Of a stretch of DNA of 64,000 nucleotides, positions 1-13,023 are shown in pieces (within the stretch, counting starts at the first letter, position 1; each line of letters opens with the position of its first letter). The translations under genes were made by a program, and so were the position numbers. The DNA is from Hericium rajendrae (taxonomy: Eukaryota > Basidiomycota > Agaricomycetes > Russulales > Hericiaceae). A model generated the notes under the pieces. It had not been told where the DNA came from. It saw nothing but the letters and a program-made list of their open reading frames with translations, and did not search any database. The stretch spans positions 744,001-808,000 of the forward strand of contig CM065884.1 in the NCBI GenBank assembly GCA_033439255.1, in the 5' to 3' direction.

Positions 1-2667
1 GCAGACGATGGATGCGCTCGATGTGACGCTGTCGGAGCACGAGCAGCGGCTTGCGGAGATGAATGCGAGCTATGAATTGCTGAGCTCGCGGCTCAGGGAG
101 CTGGTCGAGGCGCGGCATGTGCTTCGCGAGACAGCTGTCTTTTTCCAGAAGGTGAGTGTCGTTTAATGTGCATTTTGGTGGGTGCTAAATATCGTAAATA
201 GGCCGAGAGAGAGCAGTCGGACATCCGGAGCTCGTTCGATGACAGCGCGGCGCCGTTGCTCCAGCATGAGGATCGTGAGAACCACTATTCCTCGACCGTC
301 CAGTTCGACCTTGAGTAAGATATTTTTCACGCGCCCGGCTTCCGATACTGAACATTCATCAGATTCGTGGCCGGGACTATTGACCGAGCCAGGTTGCCCA
401 CATTCGAGCGCGTCCTCTGGCGTGTACTACGTGGAAATTTGTACATGAACCACACTGACATTGCAGAGCCGTTCGTCGATCCCTCTACCGGCGCCGAGAC
501 GCGCAAGAATGTTTTTATCATCTTCGCGCATGGCGACGCTCTGCTGGCAAAGATCCGCAAGGTTGCCGAATCAATGGGCGCCACGATCTATCCGATTGAC
601 GCCAACGCCGACAAGCGCGCAGAGTCGCTGCGGGAAGTCAACGGGCGCATCGAGGACTTGGAGATGGTGCTATACAACACTGGCTCCACGCGTCGTAGCG
701 AGTTGGTCACCATCGGGGAGAACCTGGCGAGCTGGCAGGACGTCGTTCGGAAGGAGAAGCTGATCTTTGAGACGCTGAACTTGTTTAATTACGATGTCCG
801 GCGCAAGACGCTCATTGCTGAGGGTTGGTGTCCTACACGGGACATCACGAATATCCAGTTGGCGCTGCGCCATGCTACAGTACGCTGGGACATCTTCAGC
901 TAATGTTTTGATCAAATTACTGACGGTATCCACAGGAGGAGTCTGGGACGAGTGTGCCGCCTATTTTACACGAGCTCCGTACAAACAAGACTCCGCCCAC
1001 TTTCCAGCGGACCAACAAGTTTACGGAGGGCTTCCAGACCATCATGGACAGCTATGGAATTGCCAACTATCAGGAAGTAAACCCTGGTCTCTTCGCGGTC
1101 GTCACCTTCCCGTTCCTGTTTGCTGTCATGTTCGGTGATATCGGGCATGGCACTATCGTTTCTTTGGCTGGCCTTTTCATGATCCTGAACGAGAGGAAAC
1201 TGGCCAGAGCGACTTGGGAGAGATCTTCGGCACTTTCTTCTTGTGAGTAGTCATTTTCACTCCCAGTTTGCATTTGTCATGACTAACTTTGTTTCATTTA
1301 GCGGTCGCTATATCATCCTGCTCATGGGTCTCTTTTCGATGTACACCGGCTTCATTTACAATGATGTCTTCTCAAATCGTTGACCCTCTTCCGTTCTGGC
1401 TGGGAATGGCCCGTCGATACAAACGGCACTGTCAGTGCGGAGCCAAATGGTCATGTCTACCCCTTCGGTCTCGATCCTGCCTGGCACGGTGCAGACAACG
1501 CGCTGATCTTCACGAACTCGTACAAGATGAAGATGTCCATCGTCCTCGGTGTCATCCATGTACGATCATAATCTAGCAGTTAATGTGCCATACTGATAAG
1601 TTCCTCCAGATGACCTTTGCATTGTGTCTTCAGCTTCCCAATCACATTCGTTTCAAACGTCCCCTCGACATCTATACCAACTTCGTTCCACAGATGATCT
1701 TTCTTCAGTCTATTTTCGGCTATCTGACGATCTGTATCATCTACAAGTGGACAGTCGACTGGTCGACTGCCTCGACTCCTCCACCTTCGCTTCTCAACAT
1801 GCTCATCGCGATGTTCTTGTCACCTGGTACGATCGCGGAAGACAGCAGACTGTATTCCGGGCAGAGCGTGATCCAGGTGGTTCTTCTGCTTCTGGCGCTC
1901 ATCTGTGTTCCATGGATGCTGTGCGTTAAGCCGTACATCCAATACCAAGAGATGAAGAAGATCCAGGAACAGGGATACGTTGGCCTTGCGCCCGGGGACG
2001 ATGGGGAGGTGCGGCGGAGCGAAGACCTCGAGGGTGAGGAAGAAGGAATGGGCGCGCGATTGCCGAGGATATGGACGAGGAGCATGTAAGCATTTCAGGA
2101 GGGCGTGGATCGATGTTGTCCTTATGTCTTCCGGATGCAGGAACAGCACGACTTCAGCGAGGTCGCCATCCACCAGGTCATCCACACGATCGAGTTCTGT
2201 CTGGGGTGCATCTCGCATACGGCTTCCTTATCTTCGTTTGTGGGCGCTCTCGCTGGCACATGCCCAGCTATCCGAAGTGCTGTGGGACATGACTTTGGCT
2301 GGCGTTTTGGGGATGCCTGGTGTGATAGGCGTGGTCGCGCAGGTCATCATACTCGTGCTGTGGTTCACATTAACCGTGTTCATCCTGTGTATCATGGAGG
2401 TGCGTACACGAGATCCATCGATGGGGTAGCTGTGATGCTGATTCATATCCGGCGATAGGGGCTGTCTGCATTCCTGCACGCTCTTCGGCTACACTGGGTC
2501 GAGGCGAACAGCAAGCACTTCGAGGGCGGGGGGAATGTACGTGCCGTCTCGTTTTGGTTGTGCCGCGGGCGCAATGCGGATCTCCACAACTCTGACTGAT
2601 CGGCTTTTTGATCTTGCAGCTATTCACGCCCTTGACCTTTGCAGGTTTGGACGAGAAGGAGACGTGA
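1..2667 (+). CDS. VPH1: V-type proton ATPase subunit a (Vo, 5'-truncated by window edge)
   Basis: This is the large membrane subunit of the Vo sector, which carries protons across vacuolar or endosomal membranes. The window opens inside the gene, so the N-terminus is missing. Seen: the cytosolic-domain segment [20 protein letters not shown], the segment [14 protein letters not shown], and the C-terminal segment [20 protein letters not shown]. The arginine in YLRLW corresponds to the arginine known to be essential for proton transport in this family. Introns of about 50 nt follow GT-AG rules, for example 152-201, about 2089-2140 and 2400-2458. The protein ends FAGLDEKET at the TGA of 2665-2667. 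The frame breaks near 1206, 1374-1376 (AAA where AAAA is expected), 2048-2056 and 2228 (an extra T). Each break is repaired by one base and leaves conserved sequence on both sides, so I read them as sequence errors, not decay. Confidence 0.93.
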
Positions 2668-3258
2668 GGCTCTAATTAGAAAGTGCTAGCGCTACGTGGT
2701 CGGCGGACTGGCTGTGAGCTGGGATGATCGCAGGCATGGGCGGATGTAAGAACGTCTGGTGACAGGTATGATAGTGCCTTCGTGGCAGCAAATGAGACGA
2801 TCTCCAATGCGTGTTGTGTCAGTGCACTGTGGGGTAAGAGCCGACGAGCTGTTTCTCCGCAATCCAGCACGTTCGCGTGAGCACCAGATGACCGGTGGCT
2901 GTGACTTGAGAGCTGTGAGGTGGCTGGCCGGTAAGCTCCGGGGAAATTTCAAACTCCGACACCGCAGCCCTGCCATATAAGCGTGCGATCCCGAGTTGCT
3001 TACTTTTTTCACACTTACCCTTTCCTTCTTCCCATCATAGAGGTACGCGAACGCTTGCAATCCCTCACCGCCCACGAAACTTACAACAGCGCACAGGCCC
3101 CGGCCCTCACGTATAGAATTTAGAAGGTTTCTTGTCCTTGTCGCCTTTGTCAGCGTATCATAGACAAAATTTCAATCATCACGTCTACCAAGGTACGCAT
3201 CGCAGTGCGATCTTGACTGACTTCCGTCTAACAGACTTTCTATCGTCAGATTACAGAA
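2668..3258. other. intergenic, eEF3 promoter and 5' leader
   Basis: No gene seen. The stretch 3000-3050 is pyrimidine-rich (runs of CT and TTTTTT), as is common upstream of strongly expressed fungal genes. A 5' UTR intron is possible around 3190-3233 but unproven. Confidence 0.4.
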
Positions 3259-6200
3259 ATGCCGGCTGCCACTGCCACCGCCGCTGCTACTCCCTCTCCC
3301 GTTTCTCTCAAGGCCGCAGCCAACGGCCCTGAAGTCTCCGCTCTTTTCGTCGCCGACAAGGCCGCCCGTCAGGGCGCTGCTGAGGCGCTCGCATCGATTG
3401 CTCAAAAGGACGGCCCTAACGCCATCAAGTCCATTGGCTTCGCCGGTGCCATCATAAAGGCGCTCGGCGACAAGAAATCCCCTGCCGCGAGGGAGGGCGC
3501 TGCTGAGGCGGTCTCCACCATTTCCAAATCCGCTGTCAAGGCCATCGAGCCCGAGTTCGTCGACTCTGGTCTCTACGCTGCCCTGCTCGAGGCCTTCGCC
3601 GACAAGCTGCCCGCTGTCAGGACAGCGGCGGTCGAGGCAGTCCGCTCTTACGTCGCTGCTGCCAACCCCTGGGGCACGGCACTTCTGCTCCCCGCCCTTC
3701 TTCACGAGATCAAGACTGCTGGTAAATGGCAGCTCAAGACTGGCTCCATCGAGATCCTGAACCAGCTCGTTGTGAGCGCCCCTGTCCAGATGGCCAAGCT
3801 CATGCCCGAGATCGTTCCCATCCTGTCCGAGGCGATCTGGGACACCAAGGCCGACGTGAAGAAGGCCGCTCGTGATTCGCTTACAAAGGCGACTGCACTT
3901 GTCTCCAACAAGGACATTGAACGCTTCATTCCTGCTCTTATCAAGGCCCTTATTAATCCCGTCGAGGAGGTTCCCAACACGATTAACCTCCTGTCGGCTA
4001 CCACTTTCGTTTCTGAGGTTGACTCTCCTACGCTTTCGCTAATGGTCCCCCTCCTGTCCCGTGGTCTTTCCGAGAAATTGACTGCCACGAAGCGCAAGGT
4101 CGCTGTGTAAGTCTCTTCGATTTTAAATGTTTAGTCCATCGATCTAACATATTATATAGCATCGTCGATAACATGGCGAAGTTGGTCGATTCGCCTATCA
4201 CCGTTCGTCCCTTCCTCCCAAAGCTCCTGCCAGGTCTCCTTAAGGTCGAGACCACGATCGGTGACCCCGAGGCTCGCAGCGTTGTTGGTCGCGCCATCGC
4301 CACTCTCCGCCAAGTCGGTGAGGTCCCGACCGGTGACGGCTCGGATCTTCCTCCCCTCAAGGTTGCCGAGTCTGGTCACAGCGCGACGACTCTCATCAGC
4401 GTTTACAAGAAGGCTGGCGTCAGCCCTGTGCCGTCACCGACTGACGAGATCACCATCTACGTCTCGCGCCTCGCCGCGAACCTCATCAATGCGAAGAACT
4501 TTGATGTTCCTGAGTGGGACACGCTTGCTCCCCTCCTCGCTTTCCTTGCACCCACCTCCGATTCCATTGCCATTGCCCGGGAGTGGGTCGTCCGCTCTGC
4601 TACTGAGGGCGCCGACGAGGGTGAGGTTCTTGAGGACGAGGAAGAGGGCGAAGACCTTTGCAACTGCCAGTTCTCGCTTGCTTACGGTGCCAAGATCCTG
4701 CTCAACACCGCGACGCTCCGTCTGAAGCGTGGACACCGCTACGGTCTCTGCGGTAAGAACGGTACCGGAAAGTCGACGCTGATGCGTGCGATTACCAACG
4801 GCCAAGTCGAGGGCTTCCCTCTCCTGACGAGGTCCGCACCTTCTACGTCGAGCACGACATCGATGGCAGCGAAGAGGAGACTTCTGTTTTAGAGTTCATT
4901 GTGTCCGACAAGCGTGTCGAGGCCGATGAGAACGAGATCATCGAGACCCTGGCTTCCGTTGGCTTCAGCGACGAGAGGCAGAAGCAGGCCATTGGCTCGC
5001 TCTCTGGTGGTTGGAAGATGAAGCTTGCGCTTGCCCGCGCCATGCTGTTCAAGGCTGACATCCTGCTCCTGGATGAGCCGACTAACCACTTGGACGTCGT
5101 CAACGTTGCTTGGCTCGAGAGCTACCTTACTGGCCTTAAGCACTGCACCTCCATCATTGTCTCGCACGACTCCAGCTTCCTTAACAACACCATCACCGAC
5201 GTCCTTCATCTGAACCGCTTCAAGCTCCGTCGTTACAGGGGTAATCTCGAGTCCTTCGTCAAGCAGGTCCCAGAGGCGAAGTCTTACTACACGCTCGAGG
5301 CCGCCGAGGACTACAGGTTCAAGCTTCCCGACCCCCCGCTCCTCGAGGGTGTCAAGACGAAGGAGAAGTCGCTGCTCAAGATGCGCAAGGTCGGATTCCA
5401 GTACCCCACGCAGCCTGTGCAGCAGCTCTACGACATCACGCTCCAAGTCTCCCTGTCTTCGCGTGTCGCCGTACTTGGTCCCAACGGTTCCGGCAAGTCG
5501 ACCCTCGTCAAGCTTCTCACTGGAGAGATGGAGCCAAACAAGGGCGGTGAAGTCTGGAAGCACCCTAACTTGGTCATCGGTTACGTCGCCCAGCACGCCT
5601 TCCACCATATCGATAACCATCTCGACAAGACGCCGCTGAGTACATGCTGTGGCGTTACCAGACCGGTGAGGATCTGGAGGAGATGATGAAGGCGAACCGC
5701 CAGATCACCGAGGAGGAGGAGCAGAAGATGAAGGATGGCTCGCTCATCGTCATTGAGGGTCAGAAGCGCCTTATCGACGAGATCATCGCGCGCAAAAAGC
5801 TCAAGCAGTCTTACGAGTACGAGGTCTCGTTCAAGGGCCTCTCCTCGTCTGAGAACATCTGGCTGCCCCGTGACGACCTTATCAAGCGTGGCTTCGAGAA
5901 GGTTTGTGCTTTTCGACATTGTTGATTGACCATATTCTAATACATTCTCCGTTTACAGAAAGTCCTTGAGGTCGACACCCGTGAAGCTCAGCGTCTCGGT
6001 CTTCTCCGTCCCCTTGTTCGTCGCGAGATTGAGAAGCACTTCGCCGACTTCGGCCTCGAGCCCGAGTTCGTCTCACACAACACCATGCGTGGTCTCTCCG
6101 GTGGTCAGAAGGTCAAGATCGTGCTCGGTGCGGCCACCTGGCGTCGTCCCCACGTCATCTGTCTCGACGAGCCGACGAACTACCTCGATCGTGAGTCGCT

Positions 6201-6531
6201 CGCTGCGCTCATCGAGGCGCTCAAGGTCTTCGAGGGCGGTGTCCTCGTCATCACTCACAACCGCGACTTCTCCGAGTCACTGTGCAAGGAGGTGTGGGCG
6301 ATGCGGGACGGTCGTCTCGAGGCATCCGGCCACAACTGGGTCGAGGGTCAGGGCGCTGGGCCGCGCATCGACAAGAACGATGGTGTTGAGGAGGACACGT
6401 ATGATGCCATGGGTAACAAGATCGACGTGAAGAAGCAGAAGAAGATCTCGTCGGCGGAGGCACGTAAACTCAAGAAGGAGCGCATGGCGCGGAAAAAGAG
6501 AGGCGAGGATGTCACCGACGATGAGCTCTGA
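3259..6531 (+). CDS. TEF3: translation elongation factor 3 (eEF3), fungal ABC-F ATPase
   Basis: eEF3 is a cytosolic, ribosome-bound ATPase that helps release E-site tRNA during elongation; it is characteristic of fungi. The N-terminal third is HEAT-repeat-like and alanine-rich. ABC domain 1 has Walker [10 protein letters not shown], signature [16 protein letters not shown] and Walker [15 protein letters not shown] domain 2 has Walker [10 protein letters not shown], signature [12 protein letters not shown] and Walker [12 protein letters not shown], with the chromodomain-like insert before the signature. The C-terminus is lysine-rich, as usual ([19 protein letters not shown]). Introns lie at 4107-4159 and 5902-5958. 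Total length fits the family (about 1,050 residues). Two frame breaks, at 4817-4819 (CCC, expected CCCC) and at 5632-5638, split the protein after the first Walker A and after the second. Flanking sequence is intact, so both look like single-base assembly deletions. Confidence 0.97.
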
Positions 6532-7030
6532 GCACGTTGATGATGTATTCTTTGCCTTGCTTTGTTTCGATATCCCCGTCTGTGTTTCTTACGCATGTCT
6601 TCATACTCTTGTTATACTTGTACTGCATTTTTAATTATGTTTTGCAATTCATTCCTTATCCTGGAAAGTTATTTCATGCGTGAACGCCTGAAGAACACTG
6701 GAAGCAGCATATGTAAGCAGTAGAAAGGCCTCGACGTCGTTTCCAACAGCGGCGGCCAGCTATATTTTGTACTGCCTTCCGCAGCCCGCATGCTGTGTAC
6801 GCGTTGACTTCGAAATCGCTCTACGGCTGCAGTCGGCTGTGTAGTCAAACCCCGTATATATGTCGCCGACTGCCATTCCCGCGCCTCGAGGCCATAACGG
6901 TTCTAAACTTACCTTGGCTCTTACCTTGACGCCCTCGCCATCCGGACACTAGCGATACCCGCGGACTCGAGCACAAATACCATCTTCTGTCCTTCTTCCT
7001 CCCTCGCATACCCTCAGAGAACGCACAGAC
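6532..7030. other. intergenic between eEF3 and the M50B-like gene
   Basis: No gene seen. It holds the T-rich eEF3 3' UTR (6540-6660) and the upstream region of the next gene, including an AT-rich GTATATATG at about 6854, too far from the start to call a TATA box with confidence. Confidence 0.35.
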
Positions 7031-8583
7031 ATGGTCTACGCCAGCCCTATACCATACGACTTCGAGCCGCATGTCCAAACATGGTACGAGCGGAGCGTGC
7101 AGGACACGCTCCGCCCGACGCCGACCCAGCGCACGACGCTCATCGTCGCGGCGTGCTATATCGTTGCAATTGCGATTCTGTGGTGCGTGTGCTCGTTTAC
7201 TGAGCTCGAGCTATGGTTCTGAATATTAGGATGCAGGCATGTGCCGTATTTGAACTTGATCAGTGAGTGCGGTTTTTGGCGGGAGGGACGGTGTGTTGAC
7301 GAGAGACGGAATGCGTGGCGCGGGCAGTCTATCCGTTCAAGTGAGTGCTGGTGTGTTCGTGTCGGGTGCGGGGGCTCATTTGCGCGCAGGCTGCTTACGG
7401 TCGGGTTCCATGAAGTGAGTTTTCGCTATGTTGCGCGCCTGGATTCTGTTCGACGATGTCCTTCCTTAGATGAGCCACGCTTTCGTCGGCGTCCTCACAT
7501 GCGCGCATATCCACTCCATCGAGCTCGACCGTGAGTCTCTTCCATACAGATCCAACCAACCCACGCTAAACAGCGAAACGCGAATGTAGCCGATGAGGGC
7601 GGCGCGACGCGCATGTCGGGCGGGATATCGTGGCTCACGCTCCCGGCGGGCTACCTCGGCTCCTCGTTCATCGGCGCCGCGCTCATCGCGTGCGGGTTCG
7701 ACACGGACGCGAGCAAGGTCGCGTCGCTCGTCCTCGCGGTGTTCTTCCTCATCACGCTCTGGTGGGCGCGGCGGAACTTGCTGTGGGTGATTTCTTATCG
7801 GCGCGCGCTGGGGTGCTCATGTGCGTGCAGGACGTGGGCGCTGATTCTCGGGATGTCCGGCCTGATTGTGCTGTTTTGGTTCGTGGCGCAGGGGAGGCGC
7901 TGCGGTATTTGGTGCGTTCTGTCCTTTCGGTATAACGCTGCGGTACTGAGCGTCTTGGCGCAGGTCCTTTTCATCGGTGTCATGTCATGCCTTTACGTCC
8001 TCTGGGATGTCATTGGTACACGCTGTTGCTTGTTCACTATAAAATCAATTTGCTAATGCTGCACGCCAGATGACACGATCGCCCGCAAAGTCAACACGTC
8101 CGATGCGTCCGCGTTCGCGCACATCTGCGGCTGCTGCCCCTCGCAGGTTTGGGGCGTCGTCTGGCTCCTGATCGCTTTCATCTTTTTCGCCGCAGGTGTG
8201 CTCGTCGGGCTTGCCGCCTTCAAAGTACGTCCTCCGTTTTCGTTCCGAGCTTTTCCTCTGACACCGCATATGTACAGCAATCCGCTGCGCAGCAGAAGGA
8301 AGACGCCAGCCACTTCCTGCCCGTCCCGGTTCCAACGGCGCCCTGTCAGCCGGCCCGCTCTCTATCCCCGCTCTATCGGCTTTTGCTTTCTTGGCACCTG
8401 TTTGGCTTGCTTTTGGATTATAACCCGTTTCTGCGGTGCTCCGATGACTATCTTGATGACCTGGACGCTTTCACATTTTTACCCAGAGCGACCGCTACCC
8501 GTTGTACATCTTGTATACAACATATTCCCGTGGCCTCGATACCTTACATGACAACGTGCAATCGATTTCGCCTAAATGTATAG
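7031..8583 (+). CDS. peptidase M50B-like multi-pass membrane metalloprotease
   Basis: Spliced from about ten short exons. The protein begins MVYASPIPYDFEPH and has a hydrophobic segment at residues about 37-50. The zinc-protease motif HEMSH falls at about residues 71-75 (GFHEMSHAFVG), with an intron between HE and MSH. Further membrane segments follow (LVLAVFFLITLWWARRN, LILGMSGLIVLFWFV, VWGVVWLLIAFIFFAAG). The HExxH within a membrane segment and the following region of about 170 residues match the fungal M50B-like family. M50 relatives are intramembrane zinc proteases; the substrate of the fungal ones is unknown to me. There is a frame break at 7891-7894, where GGGG should be GGGGG to join FVAQG to EALRYL. 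The end is uncertain: the open frame runs to 8583, but a shift near 8330 would give a shorter, more hydrophobic tail. Confidence 0.75.
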
Positions 8584-9022
8584 GCAGCTTTTAGATGTAG
8601 CAAATCGTTATTTTCGTCTGATTTATATCTTCACTACTATGAGTTCCTTCACTATTCTGCGTCCTGGTTGTTCTCCATGCGGCGCGGAATGACTGGATTT
8701 GTTTGGAGCAGGATGGCGTGCAGTTACATGCTTCACTCTATTGACATTTCTCCCTAGTGTTGCCTCTATGTTGGGGCTCAACTTGTGTTCAAGGTGCGCC
8801 TGTTCTGGCTATATTCCTGCTGGAGCATTCGTTAGCTGATGAGACCCGATGGTTCGGCTCCGCTGCGCGATACCAAATATCTTGTTGCAACATCTCCTAT
8901 CGCCAGGAGACTCCTGTAGACGTTGCAAAGACCACGCTAGGCTTAGGGGTAAGGTGTCTTGCTCTTGTTCTCCATCCATCCTGTTCGGTGCCTACATGCC
9001 CAGGCTTTCTTGTCTTTCAGAG
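8584..9022. other. intergenic upstream of the first F-box gene
   Basis: No gene or RNA seen; 3' UTR of the protease gene followed by a likely promoter. Confidence 0.3.
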
Positions 9023-10838
9023 ATGTCCACATCCTCGATGACTCCAACGCAAAATGCCTCGGCTATAAAGGAAATCTTGACCCTCATTTTCGAATTTCTT
9101 GACGATGTTTCCAATGCGAACAGTGCCCGAGTGTGCAAGCGCTGGTCAGAGCCGGCCCTCAATGTCCTTTGGCACGACATCGAAGACGCGACCTGTCTGC
9201 TTCATTCTGTTGGGTTCCGTGGCTTTCAGGTTTGTGTCACCCTTTCCAGAGACTGTGTCGATGCTCATCTCTTCGCACTCAGGATCGATATTACCCATCT
9301 CCCACCGTCTGGTCACGGTTTGCGAAGAATGCTGCTCGAGTACGCAGCCTTTGCGCTCAACCCGACCGTGACTGCAAAATTAGATATGCCCAACTGTTAT
9401 GGAAGGACATGCCCATATTCTGTACCTACCGGCCGAGGATAGCTGCACCATGCCCTAATCTCCGCTCTCTTTCCTGGTCTCGCGACCGTCAGTACCTGCC
9501 GGTCTTCTTCAACGACACCGTCACGTCGTTTACCTTCTGCTATCATGCTCCTGATAGCATAGCCATCCCAGACGACATATTAGCGCAGTTCATCATCATG
9601 TCGATGCCCGCTCTGTCAACGCTGCGCTTATGCATACGAGACACTCCGGAGGAGGCCTTGCCGTTCTTGTTGGCCCTTGTAGGTGGACTGCCTCGGCTAG
9701 TTTCGTTCGATTTGAGGTATGGAATGTGGCGTCATAGCCTCATCGAAGCCCTTTCCAGACTCAGGCATCTTCGCACCATCTCGTTCGCTTATGGTCAAGA
9801 AGAGATGCAGTGTGTCCATAGGACCTGGACATGGGTTTTCCCAAGACTCCAAGCACAGAGACAACATTCGTCCTTGATGCAGGTGCCTTCCCCAATCTGG
9901 TAGATGCCTCCTTCTATCTGTCAGTTCAAGAAATGGAAAGCCTCCAGCGCCATGCACATTTTCCTGCATCCAGGTTGACTTCACTTATCTTCAGGAGCGT
10001 GTACGACGAGTTCTGATCCATGTTGAACATTTCCTGAATGCAGTGTCAAAGGACTTTTCTTCTCTAGAACGCTTTGTCCTCATCTTCTACGATCTGCGCT
10101 CCAGATCCAAACCACCAGGGCAAGATGGAGCAGGGATACAGGATGTCGGCGATGAAGACCAAGTCTCAGGGATTCCTGCAGTGCCGGCGGCAGGAGAGTC
10201 GATGACTTTCCACATGTGTCCCGATATCCCGTACGTGGAGGGCATGACATCTCACCATCCGATTCCCAATACCAGCAGCACCGCGCTCTCGATGCGGTGC
10301 CTGTCCCCCCTTCTTTCCCTCACATCCCTGCGGACACTGCACCTCGCGCACAGGATGCCCCTGCAGCTGACGAACGAAGACGCCGTCACCATCGCGCGCA
10401 GTTCCCGCTCCTGCGCGACCTCGATTTGAACAGCATTCCGGACGGGCGGGTGGGCGATTCGCGCATCACGCTGCACGCACTCTTCGCCGTGACGGATGCC
10501 CGCCCGGAGCTCCGCCGTCTGGCGCTGTACGCGGACGTCCAGCCCGCCGTCGTGCGCGCCGCGCTGGACACGTACCACGACCGGCGCACGTCTATCGGCC
10601 TGGAGAAGCTCGGCCTGGGTCCGGCGCCGCTGGAGGAAGCGTCGTGCGCCCCCTTGCGCTGCTCTTGACGCGCGTCTTGGCGCCGCATGTGCGGCTGGAT
10701 GTCATCCGCGCTGGGTTGCCGGAGAGGTATGAAGTCGGCGGCAAGACCTTGCGGGCCTGGGAATCGGTGCATCGCATGGTGCCGATTATGAGGAGCACCA
10801 GACGGGATGAGGTGAAGATGGTGGAGGGTACGTGGTGA
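9023..10838 (+). CDS. F-box/leucine-rich-repeat-like protein A (frameshifted)
   Basis: The N-terminus carries an F-box-like helix set (EILTLIFEFLDDVSNANSAR, then VCKRWSEPALNVLWHDI). F-box proteins bind Skp1 in SCF ubiquitin ligases and use their C-termini to pick substrates. The rest is irregular leucine-rich sequence (CPNLRSLSW, LPRLVSFDLR, FPNLVDASFYL, LRDLDLNSIPDG, LRRLALYADV). It is a paralogue of the next gene: the core motifs CxRLRSLxW and PxGLEKLGLGPxPL recur in the same order. A likely intron donor is at 9230. The chain crosses several frame breaks (about 9830, about 10000, about 10410, about 10660) with conserved sequence on both sides. Either the assembly is unpolished or the gene is decaying; the neighbouring core genes favour the first. 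No substrate can be inferred. Confidence 0.65.
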
Positions 10839-11327
10839 TTCGTTGGACCTTGGGATGGTAGATGGACTTGAGGAGAGAAGGTACTAGTTTCAGGATGTTT
10901 CAGGATGCTTGTGGATCTGGCCATAATTATTTGATTATATATTGCACGAGCTCCCTGTCTCGCCTTCGATTTGATTCGTCAATAGCACTCTGCACGTCGG
11001 TGCTGTAAGGATTTTCTGTGCAGCTTAGTAGCCCTAACGTTATCTTATCTAGGGCGTCCATCAGGTCGGGCGCCAAAGCGACCAGGCAACCGTAGGCAAC
11101 CGTTCAGATCAACTTCAACTTCTAACTTACCTCTCGAACACTGGCAGGACCAACACATATCGACCAATCTTTTCAAGCAGTTGCAAAGAGATATCTTAGC
11201 TTCTGCTAGCTTAATCCGGTTCATTGCCCAGGCTGGCATTGTGGACCTCAATAGTCATCGGTTCGTGATATGCACTTCTCCAAAAGCTGTCAGTGACGAG
11301 GACTCATTGACGTTGAACAGGGATACA
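10839..11327. other. intergenic between the two F-box paralogues
   Basis: No gene seen. The short in-frame extension upstream of 11328 shows no conserved sequence and was not added to the next gene. Confidence 0.3.
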
Positions 11328-13023
11328 ATGTCTATGACACATCGAGCACTAGCCATCAACGAGGTTCTCGCGTTGATTTTCTGCTTTCTTGACGACAAGT
11401 CCAATGCTACCAACGCGCGGGTGTGCAAGCGGTGGTCAGAACTCGCGTTGGAGGTCCTTTGGCACGATATCAACGCTGCGTGTCTAATCCATTCGTTGGA
11501 ATATCGGAATGAACATGTGCGCCTGGGTTGCATCCTTCAGAATTTTAACTCATTATAAGCTGCGATTTAGTATCATAAACAAGCCCCCGGTCTCGATGCT
11601 TGGACGAGATGGGCCGTCAATGCGGAACGCGTCCGCAGTATTCGTGCATACGATGGACGGGATGCGCCTCGAAGGACTCTGAAAGGCGAGGGGCTCTGGC
11701 ATGAGATGAAGACTATCAGCATCCTCCGTCCGAGGATGGTGCTCTGCCCACGCCTTCGTTCCCTCACCTGGCTCCGCATGGAGCGTGACTTTTTGCCGCT
11801 GTTCCTCAACGATACAGTCACCCACTTTACGCTTTCGTACCTGGTGGGCGACATTTCGACGTATAGCGACAGGATGCTCGCGCAGCTAATCACCACTCGT
11901 ATGCCGAACTTGACGAGTCTTGACTTGCGGATCGGGGAGAACGCGATCACAAAGGACGCTATGAAATTCCTTGTAGACCTCATCGACGGGCTCCATGTCT
12001 AGAGATCCTCATCGAACGATCTCGAATCATGCAGCCCCAAGTTTTGGAGGCTCTGTCGAGGCGGAGGAATCTCAAGGCTATATCTTTCAGCTATGGCGGA
12101 AAAGATTCCCTCAATCCGAAGGACAGAGTTCATGATCGGACTTGCCCAAAGGGAAAGGCGTCCTTGAACGAGGATGCGTTTCCCTCCCTCGTCGATTTGT
12201 CCATTCGCTTACCCCTTCCGGCCATGAATCATCTCCTCAGACATGACCACTTCCCAGCCTCTCGCCTCACCACTCTCATTTTCAAAATGGTCTTCGAGGA
12301 GCCCACGGAGGAGATCGAAAGCCTGGATTCGTGCGGTAGCAGAGCAGTGCCTCTGTTTCGAAAGCTCGTTTTCCTTCTTTCGCAACCCAATCGTCAACAA
12401 CGGGATTCGTTTGACGATGAGGAAGCTTGGGGAGAAGACTCCGACTCCGATAACGAGGACGCGCACGACTCCGCATTGCCATTTACGCAAGATATCATTG
12501 ATGCAATTTTGGACGCACCTAACGCAGCAAGTACGTTTGGACCTCTCTGCTTCGGATCGCTCTCTCCACTGCTGGCGCTCAAGCACCTGCATACGTTGGA
12601 CATCTGGCACACGCACGCCCTGAACATGAACGACGACGATGTGATCCACCTCGCAGAACGCCTCCCCCTTCTCCGCGAACTCAACCTCAACATAGTACCA
12701 GACGGGCATGAAACCCTCTGCTTACGATCGGCGTGTTGATAGGCCTTGCCAAGGCCCGCCCCGAGTTCCGCAGCTTAGCGCTATACCCCAATGTCGATCC
12801 CGCGACGCTGCAGGCCGTCCTCGACCGCAACAAAGGGCCCATGCCTCGATTCCAGAGGTTGGAGACGCTCGCCCTTGGCCCGTCGCCGCTGCAAAAATCC
12901 TCCTGCACCACCTTGGCGCTGTTTCTCTCTCGTATCGTCCAGGCGCATACGATGTTCGGCGCAGGCAGGAGTTTTGAGCGCTTTTTGATTCGGATGCTCA
13001 TGTCCTGCCGACATGCTCGATAA
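11328..13023 (+). CDS. F-box/leucine-rich-repeat-like protein B (frameshifted)
   Basis: Tandem paralogue of protein A. The start at 11328 gives MSMTHRALAINEVLALIF, aligned with the F-box of A. The body shows the same leucine-rich strips (CPRLRSLTWLRMERDFLPLF, MPNLTSLDLRIG, FPSLVDLSIRLPLP, LRELNLNIVPDG, FRSLALYPNVDP, LETLALGPSPLQ). An acidic stretch (EDSDSDNEDAHD) sits at about 12430-12470. A likely intron removes about 11514-11567. Frame breaks occur near 12000 and at 12710 (CCC where CCCC restores ETPLLTIGVL). The role is probably substrate choice in an SCF ligase, inferred from the F-box alone. Confidence 0.65.

Noticed and set aside
4815-5640. Programmed ribosomal frameshifting in eEF3
   Set aside because: No slippery heptamer with a downstream structure was seen, and similar breaks occur in unrelated genes at short homopolymers.
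9023-13023. F-box A and B as one gene
   Set aside because: B has its own F-box start and the two align end to end as paralogues.
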